A stretch of DNA of 64,000 bases from Terrabacter sp. Ter38 (GCF_024519435.1 NZ_JALJRZ010000005.1:1-64000); one strand, 5' to 3'. Positions 50,182-60,076 are shown, numbered from the stretch's first letter. The notes: generated from the letters alone by a model not told the origin. Translations and numbers: made by a program.

Positions 50182-50760
50182 ATGTCGTCCCACATGTCGT
50201 CCGACGATCCGCTGAGCGCCCACGACTTCCGTGCGAGCCTTGACCGCGTGACGAGTCAAGAACCGCATTCGGTGCGCGTCGCCGGGGTCGCGCTGGACCT
50301 CGAGCGTCTGACGTACGCGACCATCGTCGTGATGGCCGTGCTGTCCGCCTACTCCGGCTGGTCCGAGCTGTCGTTCCCCGCCGCTGCCGTCGTCGTCATC
50401 TCTCCCGTGGTGGCCGTGTGCCTGGCGCACGCGTTCTCCGAGCTGCTCCAGGAGCACGCTGCGGTCCAACGGGGACTCACGAGGTCGGAATGGCTCGCCG
50501 TGGCGCGCCGGCAGGTGCATCTGCTGCTGGCTGCCGTGCCCCCGATCGCCGTGCTGGCCATCGGTCGGGCCACGTCGCTCAGGACCGCCGACACCCTTCC
50601 CGTCGTGGAGATCACCGGGCTGCTGACCCTGGCCTTCCTGTCGGCGATCGCGAGCAGGCGGGCGGGCCTCCGGGGACCGTGGCTGGTCGTCGGGTCGCTC
50701 GCCGGCGGCCTGGTCGGGCTGACGGTCATCGCTCTGCAGGTCGTCCTGAAGCCGCACTAG
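50182..50760 (+). CDS. membrane protein, unknown function
   Basis: 192 residues, about four helices (near 45-60, 65-80, 110-126, 140-158 and 163-187). Two ATG codons, 50182 and 50194, are possible and neither has a clear ribosome site. Divergent from the P-type ATPase gene; its 3' end overlaps the convergent MmpL-like gene by 35 nt. No family recognised. Confidence 0.65.
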   Translation: MSSHMSSDDPLSAHDFRASLDRVTSQEPHSVRVAGVALDLERLTYATIVVMAVLSAYSGWSELSFPAAAVVVISPVVAVCLAHAFSELLQEHAAVQRGLTRSEWLAVARRQVHLLLAAVPPIAVLAIGRATSLRTADTLPVVEITGLLTLAFLSAIASRRAGLRGPWLVVGSLAGGLVGLTVIALQVVLKPH

Positions 50761-52990
50761 TCCGGGGCCCACGAGATCCCTCGCCGTCCACGTCGCCCGC
50801 ACCCTCGTGCTTGCCGGATGCCCCGCTCGACGAGCGGCGCAGGCCGATGGGCCACCAGATGCGGTCGCCGAGGTCGTAGGAGACCGCGGGGACCAGCAGG
50901 CTGCGCACGATGAGCGTGTCGAGCAGGACGCCGAAGGCGACGATGAAGGCGATCTGCACGAGGAAGAGGATCGGCAGCACCGCGAGGGCCGAGAACGTCG
51001 CCGCGAGCACGATGCCCGCGCTCGTGATGACACCGCCCGTCACGGCGAGACCCACGAGGATGCCGGGTCGGGTGCCCCGGGTGCGCGACTCCTCACGGAC
51101 GCGCGTCATGAGGAAGATGGAGTAGTCGATACCGAGGGCGACGAGGAAGACGAAGCCGTAGAGCGGCGTCGACGGGTCGGAGCCCGGGAACCCGAACACG
51201 TGGTTGAACGCGATGGCGGAGACGCCCATCGTCGCGGCGAACGACAGGACGTTCGCGGCGACGAGCACGAGCGGAGCCACGATCGAGCGCAGCAGCAGCA
51301 TGAGCACGACGAAGATGACGGCGAGGATCGTCGGGATGATCACCTTGAGGTCGCGCTCGCTGGCGAGGCGCACGTCGAGGTTCGTCGCCGTGGTCCCTCC
51401 CACGAGGACGTCGGAGCCGGCCCGGTCGAGCGAGGCGCGCAGGGTCTCGATGGTGTCCTCGGCCGCGACGCTGTCGGCGGCCGCGTCGAGCGTGGCCTGC
51501 ACGACGACCTGGCCGTCGACGACCTTCGGCGCCTGACCGGGGACGAGTCCCACCTGTGGGCTGCTGACCCCGTCGGTCGACTCCAGCACCTTGACCACGG
51601 CATCGGCCTTGGCCTCGGGGGCGGCGATCTGGACAGGTGAGCCTGACCCGGCAGGGAAGTGGCGCGCGAGCACCTCCTGCCCGGTGACGGAGTCCACTTG
51701 GGTGAGGAAGAGGTCGGACTGGGCGATGCCGCGGGCGTTGAGCGTCGGCAGGAACGCCGCACAGGTGGCGAGGGCGAGGAGGGTGACCACCCAGGTACGC
51801 CGGGGGTGACGCCCGACCAGTCCGGCGACCCGGCCCCAGATGCCGCGGGTCCCCACCGCGTCCGCGCTGTGCACGTGGTCGACGTGGGGCACCTGCGGCC
51901 AGAAGACGCGTCGGCCGATGAGGAGAAGGACGGCAGGCAAGAAGGTCAGGGAGGCGACGAAGGCGCCGACGATGCCCAGCGCGCCGACGGGACCCAGGCC
52001 TTTGGTGCTGCCGAGATCCGACAGCCGCAGGCAGAGCAGCCCGATGACGACGGTGGCGGCGCTCGCGGCGATCGGCTCGACCGAGGCGCGCCACGCGATC
52101 TTCATCGCCTCCCACGTCGACTCCTCGTCGTGCAGCTCCTCCTTGAACCGCGCGACGAGGAGCAGGGCGTAGTCGGTCGCGGCGCCGACGACGAGGATCG
52201 ACAGGATGCCCTGGCTCTGACCGCTCAGGCTGATCGTGCCGTTCTCGGCGAGCGGGAAGACGACGAGCGCGGCGAGGGAGAGGCCGAACACCGCCGAGAT
52301 GAGCACGGCGAAGGGCAGGATCGGGCTGCGGTAGACGATGAGCAGGATGAGGAAGACGACCCCCAGCGCGACGAGCAGCAGGATTCCGTCGATGCCGCCG
52401 AAGGCGATGATGAAGTCGGCGAAGAAGCCGCCGGCCCCCGTGACGTGGACGGTCAGCCCGGACTCACCCAGCGTCGACGCAGCGGACTCGCGCAGGGCCT
52501 GCGCGACGGCATACAACGCGGTGTCCCCGGCGATGGTGTCCTCGGCCTTGTCGGCGAGGAAGGCGACGGGGACGAGCGCGGCCTGCTTGTCCTGGCTGGG
52601 GATCGCGAGCTTCGGGGGCGACTGCAGGAACTCGCCGACGGTGCGTCCGGGGTCGGCGAGCTTCAGATCGGGGATGCCCTCGACGTAGCGCTGGACGGCC
52701 GCGAGGTCCGCCGGGGTCAGGCCGCTAGGGCGCTCGACGACGACGAGGTAGGGCAGCGTCTGGGTGTCGGTCGTGCGCGCCACCAGCTTGCTCACCGACG
52801 TCGACTCCGCCGACGGGGGAAGGAAGTTCGCGTTGTCGTTGGTGGCGACCTCGGAGAGCCGGCCCACCAGTGGACCGCCGACGCCTCCGATGGCGAGCCA
52901 GGCCAGCACCGCCAGGGCGGCCACCCACCGGACGGCGGCACGGCCCTTCGGCCTGCTCGACCCGTGCCTGCCCCCGGATGCGTCGCTCAT
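50726..52990 (-). CDS. MmpL-family (RND superfamily) transporter
   Basis: 754 residues with the duplicated MmpL layout: helix 1, a large extracytoplasmic domain (about 40-190), five helices, a second domain (about 390-520) and five more. Signatures VGAATDYALLLVARFKEE and GIDYSIFLMTRVREE are the paired D-Y motifs carrying the proton-relay Asp. Exports lipids or hydrophobic compounds using the proton gradient. Monocistronic. Confidence 0.9.
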   Translation of the reverse strand: MSDASGGRHGSSRPKGRAAVRWVAALAVLAWLAIGGVGGPLVGRLSEVATNDNANFLPPSAESTSVSKLVARTTDTQTLPYLVVVERPSGLTPADLAAVQRYVEGIPDLKLADPGRTVGEFLQSPPKLAIPSQDKQAALVPVAFLADKAEDTIAGDTALYAVAQALRESAASTLGESGLTVHVTGAGGFFADFIIAFGGIDGILLLVALGVVFLILLIVYRSPILPFAVLISAVFGLSLAALVVFPLAENGTISLSGQSQGILSILVVGAATDYALLLVARFKEELHDEESTWEAMKIAWRASVEPIAASAATVVIGLLCLRLSDLGSTKGLGPVGALGIVGAFVASLTFLPAVLLLIGRRVFWPQVPHVDHVHSADAVGTRGIWGRVAGLVGRHPRRTWVVTLLALATCAAFLPTLNARGIAQSDLFLTQVDSVTGQEVLARHFPAGSGSPVQIAAPEAKADAVVKVLESTDGVSSPQVGLVPGQAPKVVDGQVVVQATLDAAADSVAAEDTIETLRASLDRAGSDVLVGGTTATNLDVRLASERDLKVIIPTILAVIFVVLMLLLRSIVAPLVLVAANVLSFAATMGVSAIAFNHVFGFPGSDPSTPLYGFVFLVALGIDYSIFLMTRVREESRTRGTRPGILVGLAVTGGVITSAGIVLAATFSALAVLPILFLVQIAFIVAFGVLLDTLIVRSLLVPAVSYDLGDRIWWPIGLRRSSSGASGKHEGAGDVDGEGSRGPRTSAASGRPAER

Positions 52991-53045
52991 GGACTCATCA
53001 TGGGGCAGGCGCGCGCCTCAAGGTTGGACAGTCGGCGAAGCACGG

Positions 53046-53795
53046 TCAGGCGGGCACGTCGGCGCCCGTGGGGTCGGTGTCGGTCTTCGAGACGGCCGTC
53101 TCGAAGTACGGGGAGGCGAGGGCCGCGATGGCACCGCCGATGAGCGGCGCGACGATGAACATCCACACGTGAGCCAGCGGCTCGCCGCCGTTGAGCAGGG
53201 CGGGACCGATGGACCGGGCCGGGTTGACCGAGGTGCCGTCGAGCGGGATGCCGACGATGTGGATCACGGTGAGCACGAGTCCGATCGCGAGTCCGGCGAA
53301 GCCCGGTGCCGCGGCCCGGCTCGTCACGAGCAGGACGACGAACACGAGGAGGAAGGTGAGGACGACCTCGAGCACGAAGGTGCCCCCCGCGGTGATCGTC
53401 GCGCCCCAGTTGTTGGTCCCGAGGGCGCCGGTCTCGTCCTTGACACCACCGAAGCTCGAGACCATGAGCTTGAGCAGGGCCGCCCCGAGGATCGCACCGA
53501 CGAGCTGGGCGATCCAGTAGTAGATCGCCTCGGTCGTCGTGATGCCCTTGCGCATGAGCACGCCGAGGGTGACTGCGGGGTTGACGTGGCAGCCCGAGAC
53601 GGGGCCGATGGCGTACGCCAGTGCGAGCAGCACGAAGCCGAAGGCCACGGCGACGGCGAGCCTGCTCATCGTCTCGAGGCCGACGACGGCGGCACCCACG
53701 GCGAAGAAGACGAGGATGAACGTTCCGACCGCCTCGGCCACGGCCTTGCGCGTGAGGTCGGGAGTCGGGCCGGCAACGGTGCTGGAGTCAGGCAT
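53046..53795 (-). CDS. aqpZ: aquaporin (MIP family), AqpZ-like
   Basis: 249 residues, six helices and both NPA boxes: HVNPAVT (Asn72) and SVNPARS (Asn191). His179 in VIHIVGIPLDGTSVNPARS and Arg194 of the selectivity filter match water-selective AqpZ rather than glycerol channels. GGAAGGA precedes the ATG. Divergent from the histidine kinase operon. Confidence 0.92.
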   Translation of the reverse strand: MPDSSTVAGPTPDLTRKAVAEAVGTFILVFFAVGAAVVGLETMSRLAVAVAFGFVLLALAYAIGPVSGCHVNPAVTLGVLMRKGITTTEAIYYWIAQLVGAILGAALLKLMVSSFGGVKDETGALGTNNWGATITAGGTFVLEVVLTFLLVFVVLLVTSRAAAPGFAGLAIGLVLTVIHIVGIPLDGTSVNPARSIGPALLNGGEPLAHVWMFIVAPLIGGAIAALASPYFETAVSKTDTDPTGADVPA

Positions 53796-54015
53796 GAAAG
53801 TCCTTCCGTAGCAGGGCGAGCGGGCCCGTTCCCCCGGGGCGCTCGTCTTCAGAGTAGGGGTCAGGCGGTCCGAGGGCAGTCATCTGCGCGGCGCCTCGCG
53901 GTGCGCCGGCTGGACCCCGGCGTCGAGCTCTTCGGATTCCCATGGTGCGTCGACCGTTCGGGGAGGACACTCGTGTGGGGGACCACAGGGACTCACAGGT
54001 CGATGGGGGACTCGC

Positions 54016-56685
54016 ATGAGCGGGTTCGGAAAGACGGGCGACGAGGCGGTCGAGGGTGCCCACCAGCTTGCCGACCGGCTGGCGACGACGCAGGAGCAGC
54101 TGCGGGCCACGAGCGACATCCTCAAGGTCCTCACGGCCTCGACGACGGGCGGCGCCGCCAGCCGTGACGAGGTCTTCGACGCGGTCGTCGACAGCGCCCG
54201 GCGGCTCCTCGGCGCGCAGGTCGCCCAGATCTACCTCGTGCAGGATGACTCGTTCGTGCTCGCGCGGTCGAGCGGACTGACGCCCGAGTTCGTCGACTTC
54301 GTCTCGCAGCACCCGATCGTCCGCGACCGCGCGACGTTGGTCGGGCGGGTCACCATCGACCGGAGGGTGCACCAGATCGAGGACGTCCTCGCCGATCCGG
54401 ACTACCGTCGCATCGACTTCCAGCGGGTCGGGGGCTACCGGACGATGATGGGCGCACCGATGGTGGTCGGCGACCAGGTCGTCGGCGCCCTCAACGTGTG
54501 GCGAACCCAGGTCGCGCCCTTCGACGAGGCCGCCGAGGAGCTCCTGTCGACGTTCGCCGAGCAGGCGGCGCTCGCCCTTCGGCACGTCGAGCTCTTCTCG
54601 GCGCTCGAGAGCAGGTCGGCCGAGCTCGCCCGCAAGGTCGACCAGCTCGAGGCGCTCGCCGAGGTGGGGGAGGCGATCAGCTCGACGCTCGTCGCGGACG
54701 AGGTGCTGACGACGATCGTCAGCCACGCGGTCGAGCTGTCGGACACCGACGGCGGCTCGCTCATGGAGTTCGACGAGGCGACGGGTCTCTTCCGGGTGCG
54801 CACGGCCTACGGCACGAGCGAGGACGTCATCGACGCGCTGCGAGCCGCGGAGATCCACATCGACCGGACCTGGGTGGGCCGGGCCGCGCGCGGCCGGCGG
54901 GTGCTCCAGATCCCCGACCTCGACGCCGCGCCCGAGCCGCTCGACCCGCACCTCGCCGTGCTCCACGGGTCGGGCTGGCGCTCGCTCGTGGCCATCCCCC
55001 TCGTGCGTCCCGACCGGGTCGTCGGGGCGCTCGTCGTGCGGCGCAAGTCGACGGGCTCGTTCAGCGACGAGACGTGCGAGCTGCTCGCGGCCTTCGCGAG
55101 CCAGTCGGCCGTCGCCCTGACCAACGCCCGCCTCTACCAGCAGCTCGAGCAGCAGAGCGTCGCGCTCGCTGAGGCCAGCCAGCACAAGTCGGAGTTCCTC
55201 GCGAGCATGTCGCACGAGCTGCGCACCCCGCTCAACGCCGTCATCGGCTTCTCCGAGGTGCTCCTCGAGCGGATGTTCGGCGACCTCAACGAGCGACAGG
55301 AGGACTATCTCGAGGACATCCACTCGGCGGGCCGCCACCTGCTCGCGCTGCTCGGCGACATCCTCGACCTGTCGAAGATCGAGGCCGGACACATGGAGCT
55401 CGACCGCACGACCTTCCCCATCGACGACATCCTCGTCCAGGCGCTCTCGCTGGTGCGCGAGCGGGCCGCGCTGCACGGCATACGACTGACCCTGGAGGCG
55501 GCGGACGGGCTCGGCCTCGTCACAGCGGACGAGCTGCGCCTCAAGCAGGTGCTGCTCAACCTGCTGAGCAACGCCGTGAAGTTCACGCCCGACGGCGGCA
55601 GCATCGTCGTCCGCGCGTGGCGCGACGGTGAGGAGCTCGACGTCACGGTCACCGACACGGGCATCGGCATCGCACCGGCGGACCAGGAGCGCATCTTCGA
55701 CTCCTTCCAGCAGGGCGAGCGGTCGGCGTCGTCGAGCGAGGGCACCGGCCTCGGTCTCACCCTGAGCCGCCGCATCGTCGAGCTGCACGGCGGGCGACTC
55801 TGGCTCACGAGCGCACCGGGCGAGGGAAGCACCTTCGGGATCTCTGTCCCGCAACCCGACGCCGACCGCTCGGCCGGCGGGGGCGTGTGGATGCTCGACG
55901 ACGGCCCCGCCGACGGCCCGACCGTCGTCGTCATCGAGGACGACCCCCGCTCGGCCGAGCTCGTCGAGCTGCACCTGCGCGCAGCGGGTCTCCGTCCCGT
56001 CGCAGCGTCGACGGGCGAGCAGGGACTCGACCTCGTCCGGGCCCGGGACCCGGTCGCGGTCGTCCTCGACATCCACCTGCCCGGGATGGACGGGTGGGAG
56101 GTCCTCACCGAGCTCAAGAGCGACCCTGCCACGGCCGACGTGCCCGTGGTCGTGGTCAGCGTCGAGCCCGAGCGCGGCCGTGGCTTCGCCCTGGGGGCCA
56201 CGGAGTACCTCGTGAAGCCCGTGAGCGGCGAGCACCTCCTCGCGGCGGTGACGCGGCTGCTCCCACCGCCGCGCGCGGACGAGCAGAGCCCTCGGCTGCG
56301 TGTCGTCGTCGTCGACGACGACCCCCTCGCCCTCAAGCTCGTGCGCAGCACGCTCGAGCCGCTGGGCTGGGAGGTGCACACGTGCGCGGGCGGTCAGCAG
56401 GCGGCGGACCTCGTGCGCGCGGTCGCCCCGTCCGTCGTCGTCATCGACCTGCTCATGCCCCACGTCGACGGCTTCGCCGTCATCGACGAGCTGCGGCCGC
56501 ACCGCGACTCCGACGGGCCGCCGATCGTCGTGCTCACCGCGAAGTCCTTGACACCACAGGATCGCTCGCGTCTCGAGGGGCGCATCGCGTTCGTCGCCGA
56601 GAAGGCCGGCATCGACCTGCCGGGGCTCGCGCGCCGGCTCGCGACGGTCGCCGCCGAGCACGTGAGGGAGGAGGAGCGGCCGTGA
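54016..56685 (+). CDS. hybrid sensor histidine kinase, GAF-GAF-HisKA-HATPase-REC-REC
   Basis: 889 residues, cytoplasmic: two GAF domains (about 40-190 and 215-370), HisKA with His400 (SMSHELRTPLN), an HATPase domain with N, G1 and G2 boxes (NLLSNAVKF, DTGIGI, GTGLGLTL), and two receiver domains with Asp685 and Asp811. No signal peptide or membrane helix. GGGGGAC precedes the ATG. Heads a four-gene overlapping operon. The receivers probably form an internal phosphorelay; GAF ligands are unknown. Confidence 0.93.
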   Translation: MSGFGKTGDEAVEGAHQLADRLATTQEQLRATSDILKVLTASTTGGAASRDEVFDAVVDSARRLLGAQVAQIYLVQDDSFVLARSSGLTPEFVDFVSQHPIVRDRATLVGRVTIDRRVHQIEDVLADPDYRRIDFQRVGGYRTMMGAPMVVGDQVVGALNVWRTQVAPFDEAAEELLSTFAEQAALALRHVELFSALESRSAELARKVDQLEALAEVGEAISSTLVADEVLTTIVSHAVELSDTDGGSLMEFDEATGLFRVRTAYGTSEDVIDALRAAEIHIDRTWVGRAARGRRVLQIPDLDAAPEPLDPHLAVLHGSGWRSLVAIPLVRPDRVVGALVVRRKSTGSFSDETCELLAAFASQSAVALTNARLYQQLEQQSVALAEASQHKSEFLASMSHELRTPLNAVIGFSEVLLERMFGDLNERQEDYLEDIHSAGRHLLALLGDILDLSKIEAGHMELDRTTFPIDDILVQALSLVRERAALHGIRLTLEAADGLGLVTADELRLKQVLLNLLSNAVKFTPDGGSIVVRAWRDGEELDVTVTDTGIGIAPADQERIFDSFQQGERSASSSEGTGLGLTLSRRIVELHGGRLWLTSAPGEGSTFGISVPQPDADRSAGGGVWMLDDGPADGPTVVVIEDDPRSAELVELHLRAAGLRPVAASTGEQGLDLVRARDPVAVVLDIHLPGMDGWEVLTELKSDPATADVPVVVVSVEPERGRGFALGATEYLVKPVSGEHLLAAVTRLLPPPRADEQSPRLRVVVVDDDPLALKLVRSTLEPLGWEVHTCAGGQQAADLVRAVAPSVVVIDLLMPHVDGFAVIDELRPHRDSDGPPIVVLTAKSLTPQDRSRLEGRIAFVAEKAGIDLPGLARRLATVAAEHVREEERP

Positions 56686-57074
56686 GCGATCTGCCCGTCG
56701 TGCTCATCGTCGAGGACAACCCGCGCAACCTCAAGCTCGCGCGGGACGTGCTGGAGTATGCCGGCTTCTGCGTCGTCGTCGCCACCACCGGTGAGGAGGC
56801 GGTCGAGCAGGCGAGGACCAGCCTTCCGGACGTCATCCTCATGGACCTCCAGCTGCCCGGCATCGACGGTTTCGCCGCCCTCGAACAGATAAGAGGCCAC
56901 GAACCGACGGCGCACATCCCGATCGTCGCGCTCACGGCGTTCGCCATGCACCGCGACCGCGAGCGGGCCCTCCTCTCGGGCTTCTCGGGCTACCTCGAGA
57001 AGCCGATCAGCGTTCGCGAGTTCCCGGCCCAGGTGCGCCGTCACCTGCCGCGACGCGAGGCACCGGAGCCGTGA
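56682..57074 (+). CDS. single-domain response regulator (DivK-like)
   Basis: 130 residues forming one receiver domain: acidic pair EDN near 11-13, phospho-acceptor Asp55 (LMDLQLPGIDG), switch Thr (ALTAF) and conserved Lys (LEKPIS). GTG start overlaps the kinase stop by 4 nt. With no output domain it probably shuttles phosphate between the kinase and another protein. Confidence 0.92.
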   Translation: MSDLPVVLIVEDNPRNLKLARDVLEYAGFCVVVATTGEEAVEQARTSLPDVILMDLQLPGIDGFAALEQIRGHEPTAHIPIVALTAFAMHRDRERALLSGFSGYLEKPISVREFPAQVRRHLPRREAPEP

Positions 57075-58231
57075 GCCCCGTCGACGGCGATGCCATGGTC
57101 CCGCCGCTCACGGGCGTGCGGGTGCTCGTCGTCGACGACCTCGAGCAGAACCGCAAGCTCATGCACGCCGTCCTCGAGCCCCGCGGCTTCGTCGTGCGTT
57201 CGGAGGCGTCGGGGCACGCCGCATTGGAGGCACTCGCCGAGTGTGAGGTCGACGTCGTCCTGCTCGACGTGCTCATGCCGGTCATGGACGGCTATGAGAC
57301 GTGTCAGCGCATCAAGGCCGACCCCCGCACGGCGATGCTGCCGGTCGTCATGGTCACGGCGAGCGGGACCCAGCAGCGGCTGCGTGCCCTCGAGGTCGGC
57401 GCCGACGACTTCGTCACCAAGCCGTTCGACCAGGCCGAGCTCATGGCTCGGGTCCGGTCGCTGGCGCGCGTCAAGCGTCTGCACGACACGGTGCTCGAGC
57501 AGACGGTCGCGCTCGAGCGCTGGAACGCCGAGCTCGAGACCCGGGTCGCCGAGCAGGTGGACGACCTCGACCGGCTGGGTCGCCTGCGCCGGTTCCTGTC
57601 CCCCCAGATCGCTGGGCTCATCGTCGAGTCCGGCGACGAGTCGTTCCTCGAGAGCCACCGACGCGACATCACCACCGTCTTCACCGACCTCCGGGGTTTC
57701 ACCGCGTTCGCCGAGACCGCCGAGCCGGAGGAGACGATGTCCGTGCTGCGCGACTACCACGGCGCCCTGGGGGAGCTCGTCTTCGCCTACGAGGGCACGT
57801 TGGAGCACTTCGCCGGCGACGGGCTCATGGTGTTCTTCAACGACCCCCCGCCGTGTCCGGACGCACCCGAGCGGGCCGTGCGGATGGCGCTCGACATGCG
57901 GGACCGCGTCGACGACCTCGCGTCCGGGTGGTCCCGGCAGGGGCACCGGCTCGGCTTCGGGGTCGGCATCGCGCAGGGCTACGCGACGCTGGGTCGGGTC
58001 GGCTTCGAAGGACGCTGGGACTACGCGGCGATCGGGACCGTCACCAACGTCGCGGCCCGCCTCTGCGCGGTCGCAGCCGCGCGCCAGATCCTCATCAGCC
58101 CGCGCGTTCTGGCCGGCCTCGACGAGCGGTTCGAGACGCGCTCGCTCGGGCCGGTGGAGCTGCGCGGCATCTCGCGGCCCCTCGAGGTCCACGAGGTCAT
58201 CGGCACCACCGACCGGGAGGACGACCCATGA
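57071..58231 (+). CDS. receiver-domain class III adenylate/guanylate cyclase
   Basis: 386 residues. Receiver domain (about 15-130) with Asp66 and Lys in TKPFD, a coiled linker (about 140-170), then a cyclase domain with metal Asp206 (VFTDLRGFTAFAE) and Asp250 (FAGDGLMVF). The transition-state motif TNVAARL is intact. GTG start overlaps the receiver gene (GTGA). Predicted to make cAMP under control of the phosphorelay; the nucleotide preference is not certain. Confidence 0.9.
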   Translation: MSPVDGDAMVPPLTGVRVLVVDDLEQNRKLMHAVLEPRGFVVRSEASGHAALEALAECEVDVVLLDVLMPVMDGYETCQRIKADPRTAMLPVVMVTASGTQQRLRALEVGADDFVTKPFDQAELMARVRSLARVKRLHDTVLEQTVALERWNAELETRVAEQVDDLDRLGRLRRFLSPQIAGLIVESGDESFLESHRRDITTVFTDLRGFTAFAETAEPEETMSVLRDYHGALGELVFAYEGTLEHFAGDGLMVFFNDPPPCPDAPERAVRMALDMRDRVDDLASGWSRQGHRLGFGVGIAQGYATLGRVGFEGRWDYAAIGTVTNVAARLCAVAAARQILISPRVLAGLDERFETRSLGPVELRGISRPLEVHEVIGTTDREDDP

Positions 58232-59874
58232 ATGCGACGACCCAGGCCCAGATCGTCCCGACGGTGGACGGCGGTGGCCTCGACGCGCTCGACGAGGCGG
58301 CGCGCAGCCGACTGTTCGACGACCTGCAGCAGGCCCTGCCCGAGGTCTGGCGCCACTTCGGTCAAGCCGACCCACGGGAGTCGGTGGTCGTCGTGCCGTC
58401 GATGAGCGTCGACAACCTCACGCAGTCGGCGGGCGCCATGAACCAGGCCTTGGAGGAGCGTTTTCTCTTCATGCTGCTGCTGCTGCGTCAGCCGCGCCTC
58501 CGGATGGTCTACGTGACGTCGATGCCGATCAACGAGCACATCATCGAGTACTACCTGTCGCTGCTTCCCGGCGTCATCCCGAGCCATGCCCGGGCCCGAC
58601 TCGACCTCGTCTCGGTGGGTGACTCCTCCCCGCGGCCTTTGACCGACAAGCTGCTGGCCCGCCCCCGGGTCCTGTCCCGCATCGCCTCCCTCGTGACGGA
58701 CCCCGCGAGGTCGCACCTCGTCCCGTACACGAGCACGACGCGCGAGCGTGACCTGGCGCTGATGCTCGGCATCCCCATGTATGCCGCGGACCCGCGCCTC
58801 TATCCGCTGGGCACCAAGACCGGCTGCCGACGGATCTTCGCCGAGGCCGGCGTCGACCATCCCTTCGGCGCCGAGGACGTCCACTCCGTCGACGACGTCG
58901 TCGACGCCGTGCTCGAGCTGCACGCGTCGCGGCCCGGCGCGCAGTGGGCGATGGTCAAGCTCGACGAGGGTGTCTCGGGTTCGGGCAACGCCCTCGTCGA
59001 CCTCGCCGACGTGGACGCGGCGGCCGCGACGGCCGCGGAACCGGGCGGGGAGACAGTCGCACTGCGTGCGGTCGTCACCGACCGGGTGCTGGGCCTGCAG
59101 CTCGAGGACGCACGCATCGAGACCGCTGCCTACCTCGGGCGGCTGGACGAGCGCGGTGGCATCGTCGAGGAGCGCATCGTCGGTGACGAGGTGCGCAGTC
59201 CGAGCGTGCAGCTGCGCGTGACGCCCCTGGGGGAGCTGGAGATCCTCTCGACCCACGACCAGGTCCTCGGTGGCCCGACGGGCCAGATGTACCTCGGTGC
59301 GCGGTTCCCGGCCGACCCGGCCTACGCGACGACGATCACGAAGGAGGCGGAGAAGGTGGGTCGCGTCCTCGCGGACAAGGGCGTGCTCGGGCGGTTCGCC
59401 CTCGACTTCGTCGTCGTCCGCCATGGCGAGCAGTGGCAGACCCACGCCATCGAGATCAACCTGCGCAGGGGCGGTACGACGCACCCGTTCCTCACGCTGC
59501 AGTTCCTGACGGACGGCACGTACGTCCACGAGGAGGGGCGCTTCGTCACCCCGTCCGGTGCCGAACGCCACCTCGTGGCGACCGACCACCTCGAGGACGA
59601 GACGCTCCGGGGCATGGGTGTCGACGACCTCTTCGACCTCGTGGCCCGCGCGGGGCTCCACTTCGACCAGTCGCGCCAGACGGGCGCCGTGTTCCACATG
59701 ATCAGCTCGATCACCGAGTGCGGCCGCGTCGGCATGACCGCCATCGGGGACACGCCAGACTCCGCCCAGGATGTGTTCGACCGGGCGGAGTCGGCGTTGC
59801 TCGCCGAGGCGCGTGCGTCGCTGTCGCCGCTCCCCGTGCCCCTGCGGGGGCGCATCGGCGAGGGTCTGCGGTGA
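58228..59874 (+). CDS. PGM1-like ATP-grasp peptide ligase
   Basis: 548 residues. Pre-ATP-grasp region (about 30-200), then an ATP-grasp fold with MVKLDEGVSGSGNALVDL as the ATP-binding strand and HAIEINLRRGGTTHP as the metal-binding region. It matches the family related to the pheganomycin peptide ligase PGM1. The ATG overlaps the cyclase stop (ATGA). A ligase in a two-component/cyclase operon is unexpected. It may join an amino acid to a carboxylate in a signal molecule or a protein; the substrate is unknown. Confidence 0.85.
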   Translation: MNATTQAQIVPTVDGGGLDALDEAARSRLFDDLQQALPEVWRHFGQADPRESVVVVPSMSVDNLTQSAGAMNQALEERFLFMLLLLRQPRLRMVYVTSMPINEHIIEYYLSLLPGVIPSHARARLDLVSVGDSSPRPLTDKLLARPRVLSRIASLVTDPARSHLVPYTSTTRERDLALMLGIPMYAADPRLYPLGTKTGCRRIFAEAGVDHPFGAEDVHSVDDVVDAVLELHASRPGAQWAMVKLDEGVSGSGNALVDLADVDAAAATAAEPGGETVALRAVVTDRVLGLQLEDARIETAAYLGRLDERGGIVEERIVGDEVRSPSVQLRVTPLGELEILSTHDQVLGGPTGQMYLGARFPADPAYATTITKEAEKVGRVLADKGVLGRFALDFVVVRHGEQWQTHAIEINLRRGGTTHPFLTLQFLTDGTYVHEEGRFVTPSGAERHLVATDHLEDETLRGMGVDDLFDLVARAGLHFDQSRQTGAVFHMISSITECGRVGMTAIGDTPDSAQDVFDRAESALLAEARASLSPLPVPLRGRIGEGLR

Positions 59875-59878
59875 CCGT

Positions 59879-60076
59879 TCAGGGAGCGATCGAGGCCGAG
59901 TGGATGAGGGCACCCACGAACGCCTGGTGCCACGTCAGGCGGGCCACGACGGAGCGGGCCGAGGCGCCGCCGCAGTCGCACTCCCACGTCCACCCTCCGC
60001 GGGGCAGGCGCGTCACCCGTGGGTGGTGGTGCGCCAGGTCCGGGTGGACCCGTCGTCGTGCCGTGGTCGTCGTCAT
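59879..60076 (-). CDS. small CDCGG protein, unknown function
   Basis: 65 residues, Arg/His-rich, with the core RLPRGGWTWECDCGGASAR and later TWHQAFVGALIHSA. The three close Cys/Gly residues could bind metal, but one CxC pair alone is weak evidence. It has GAGGGAAGG upstream, spaced about 10 nt, and good codon use. Its stop lies 4 nt from the end of the convergent ligase gene; upstream it faces the Crp-like gene. Could be regulated by that protein. Confidence 0.65.
   Translation of the reverse strand: MTTTTARRRVHPDLAHHHPRVTRLPRGGWTWECDCGGASARSVVARLTWHQAFVGALIHSASIAP

Noticed and set aside
47298-50243. 981-codon plus-strand frame opposite the P-type ATPase
   Set aside because: The ATPase has all family motifs; the opposite frame is low-complexity Arg/His/Asp/Gly sequence.
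53788-56661. 957-codon minus-strand frame opposite the hybrid kinase
   Set aside because: Antisense artefact of high GC; no recognisable motif, whereas the kinase domains are complete.
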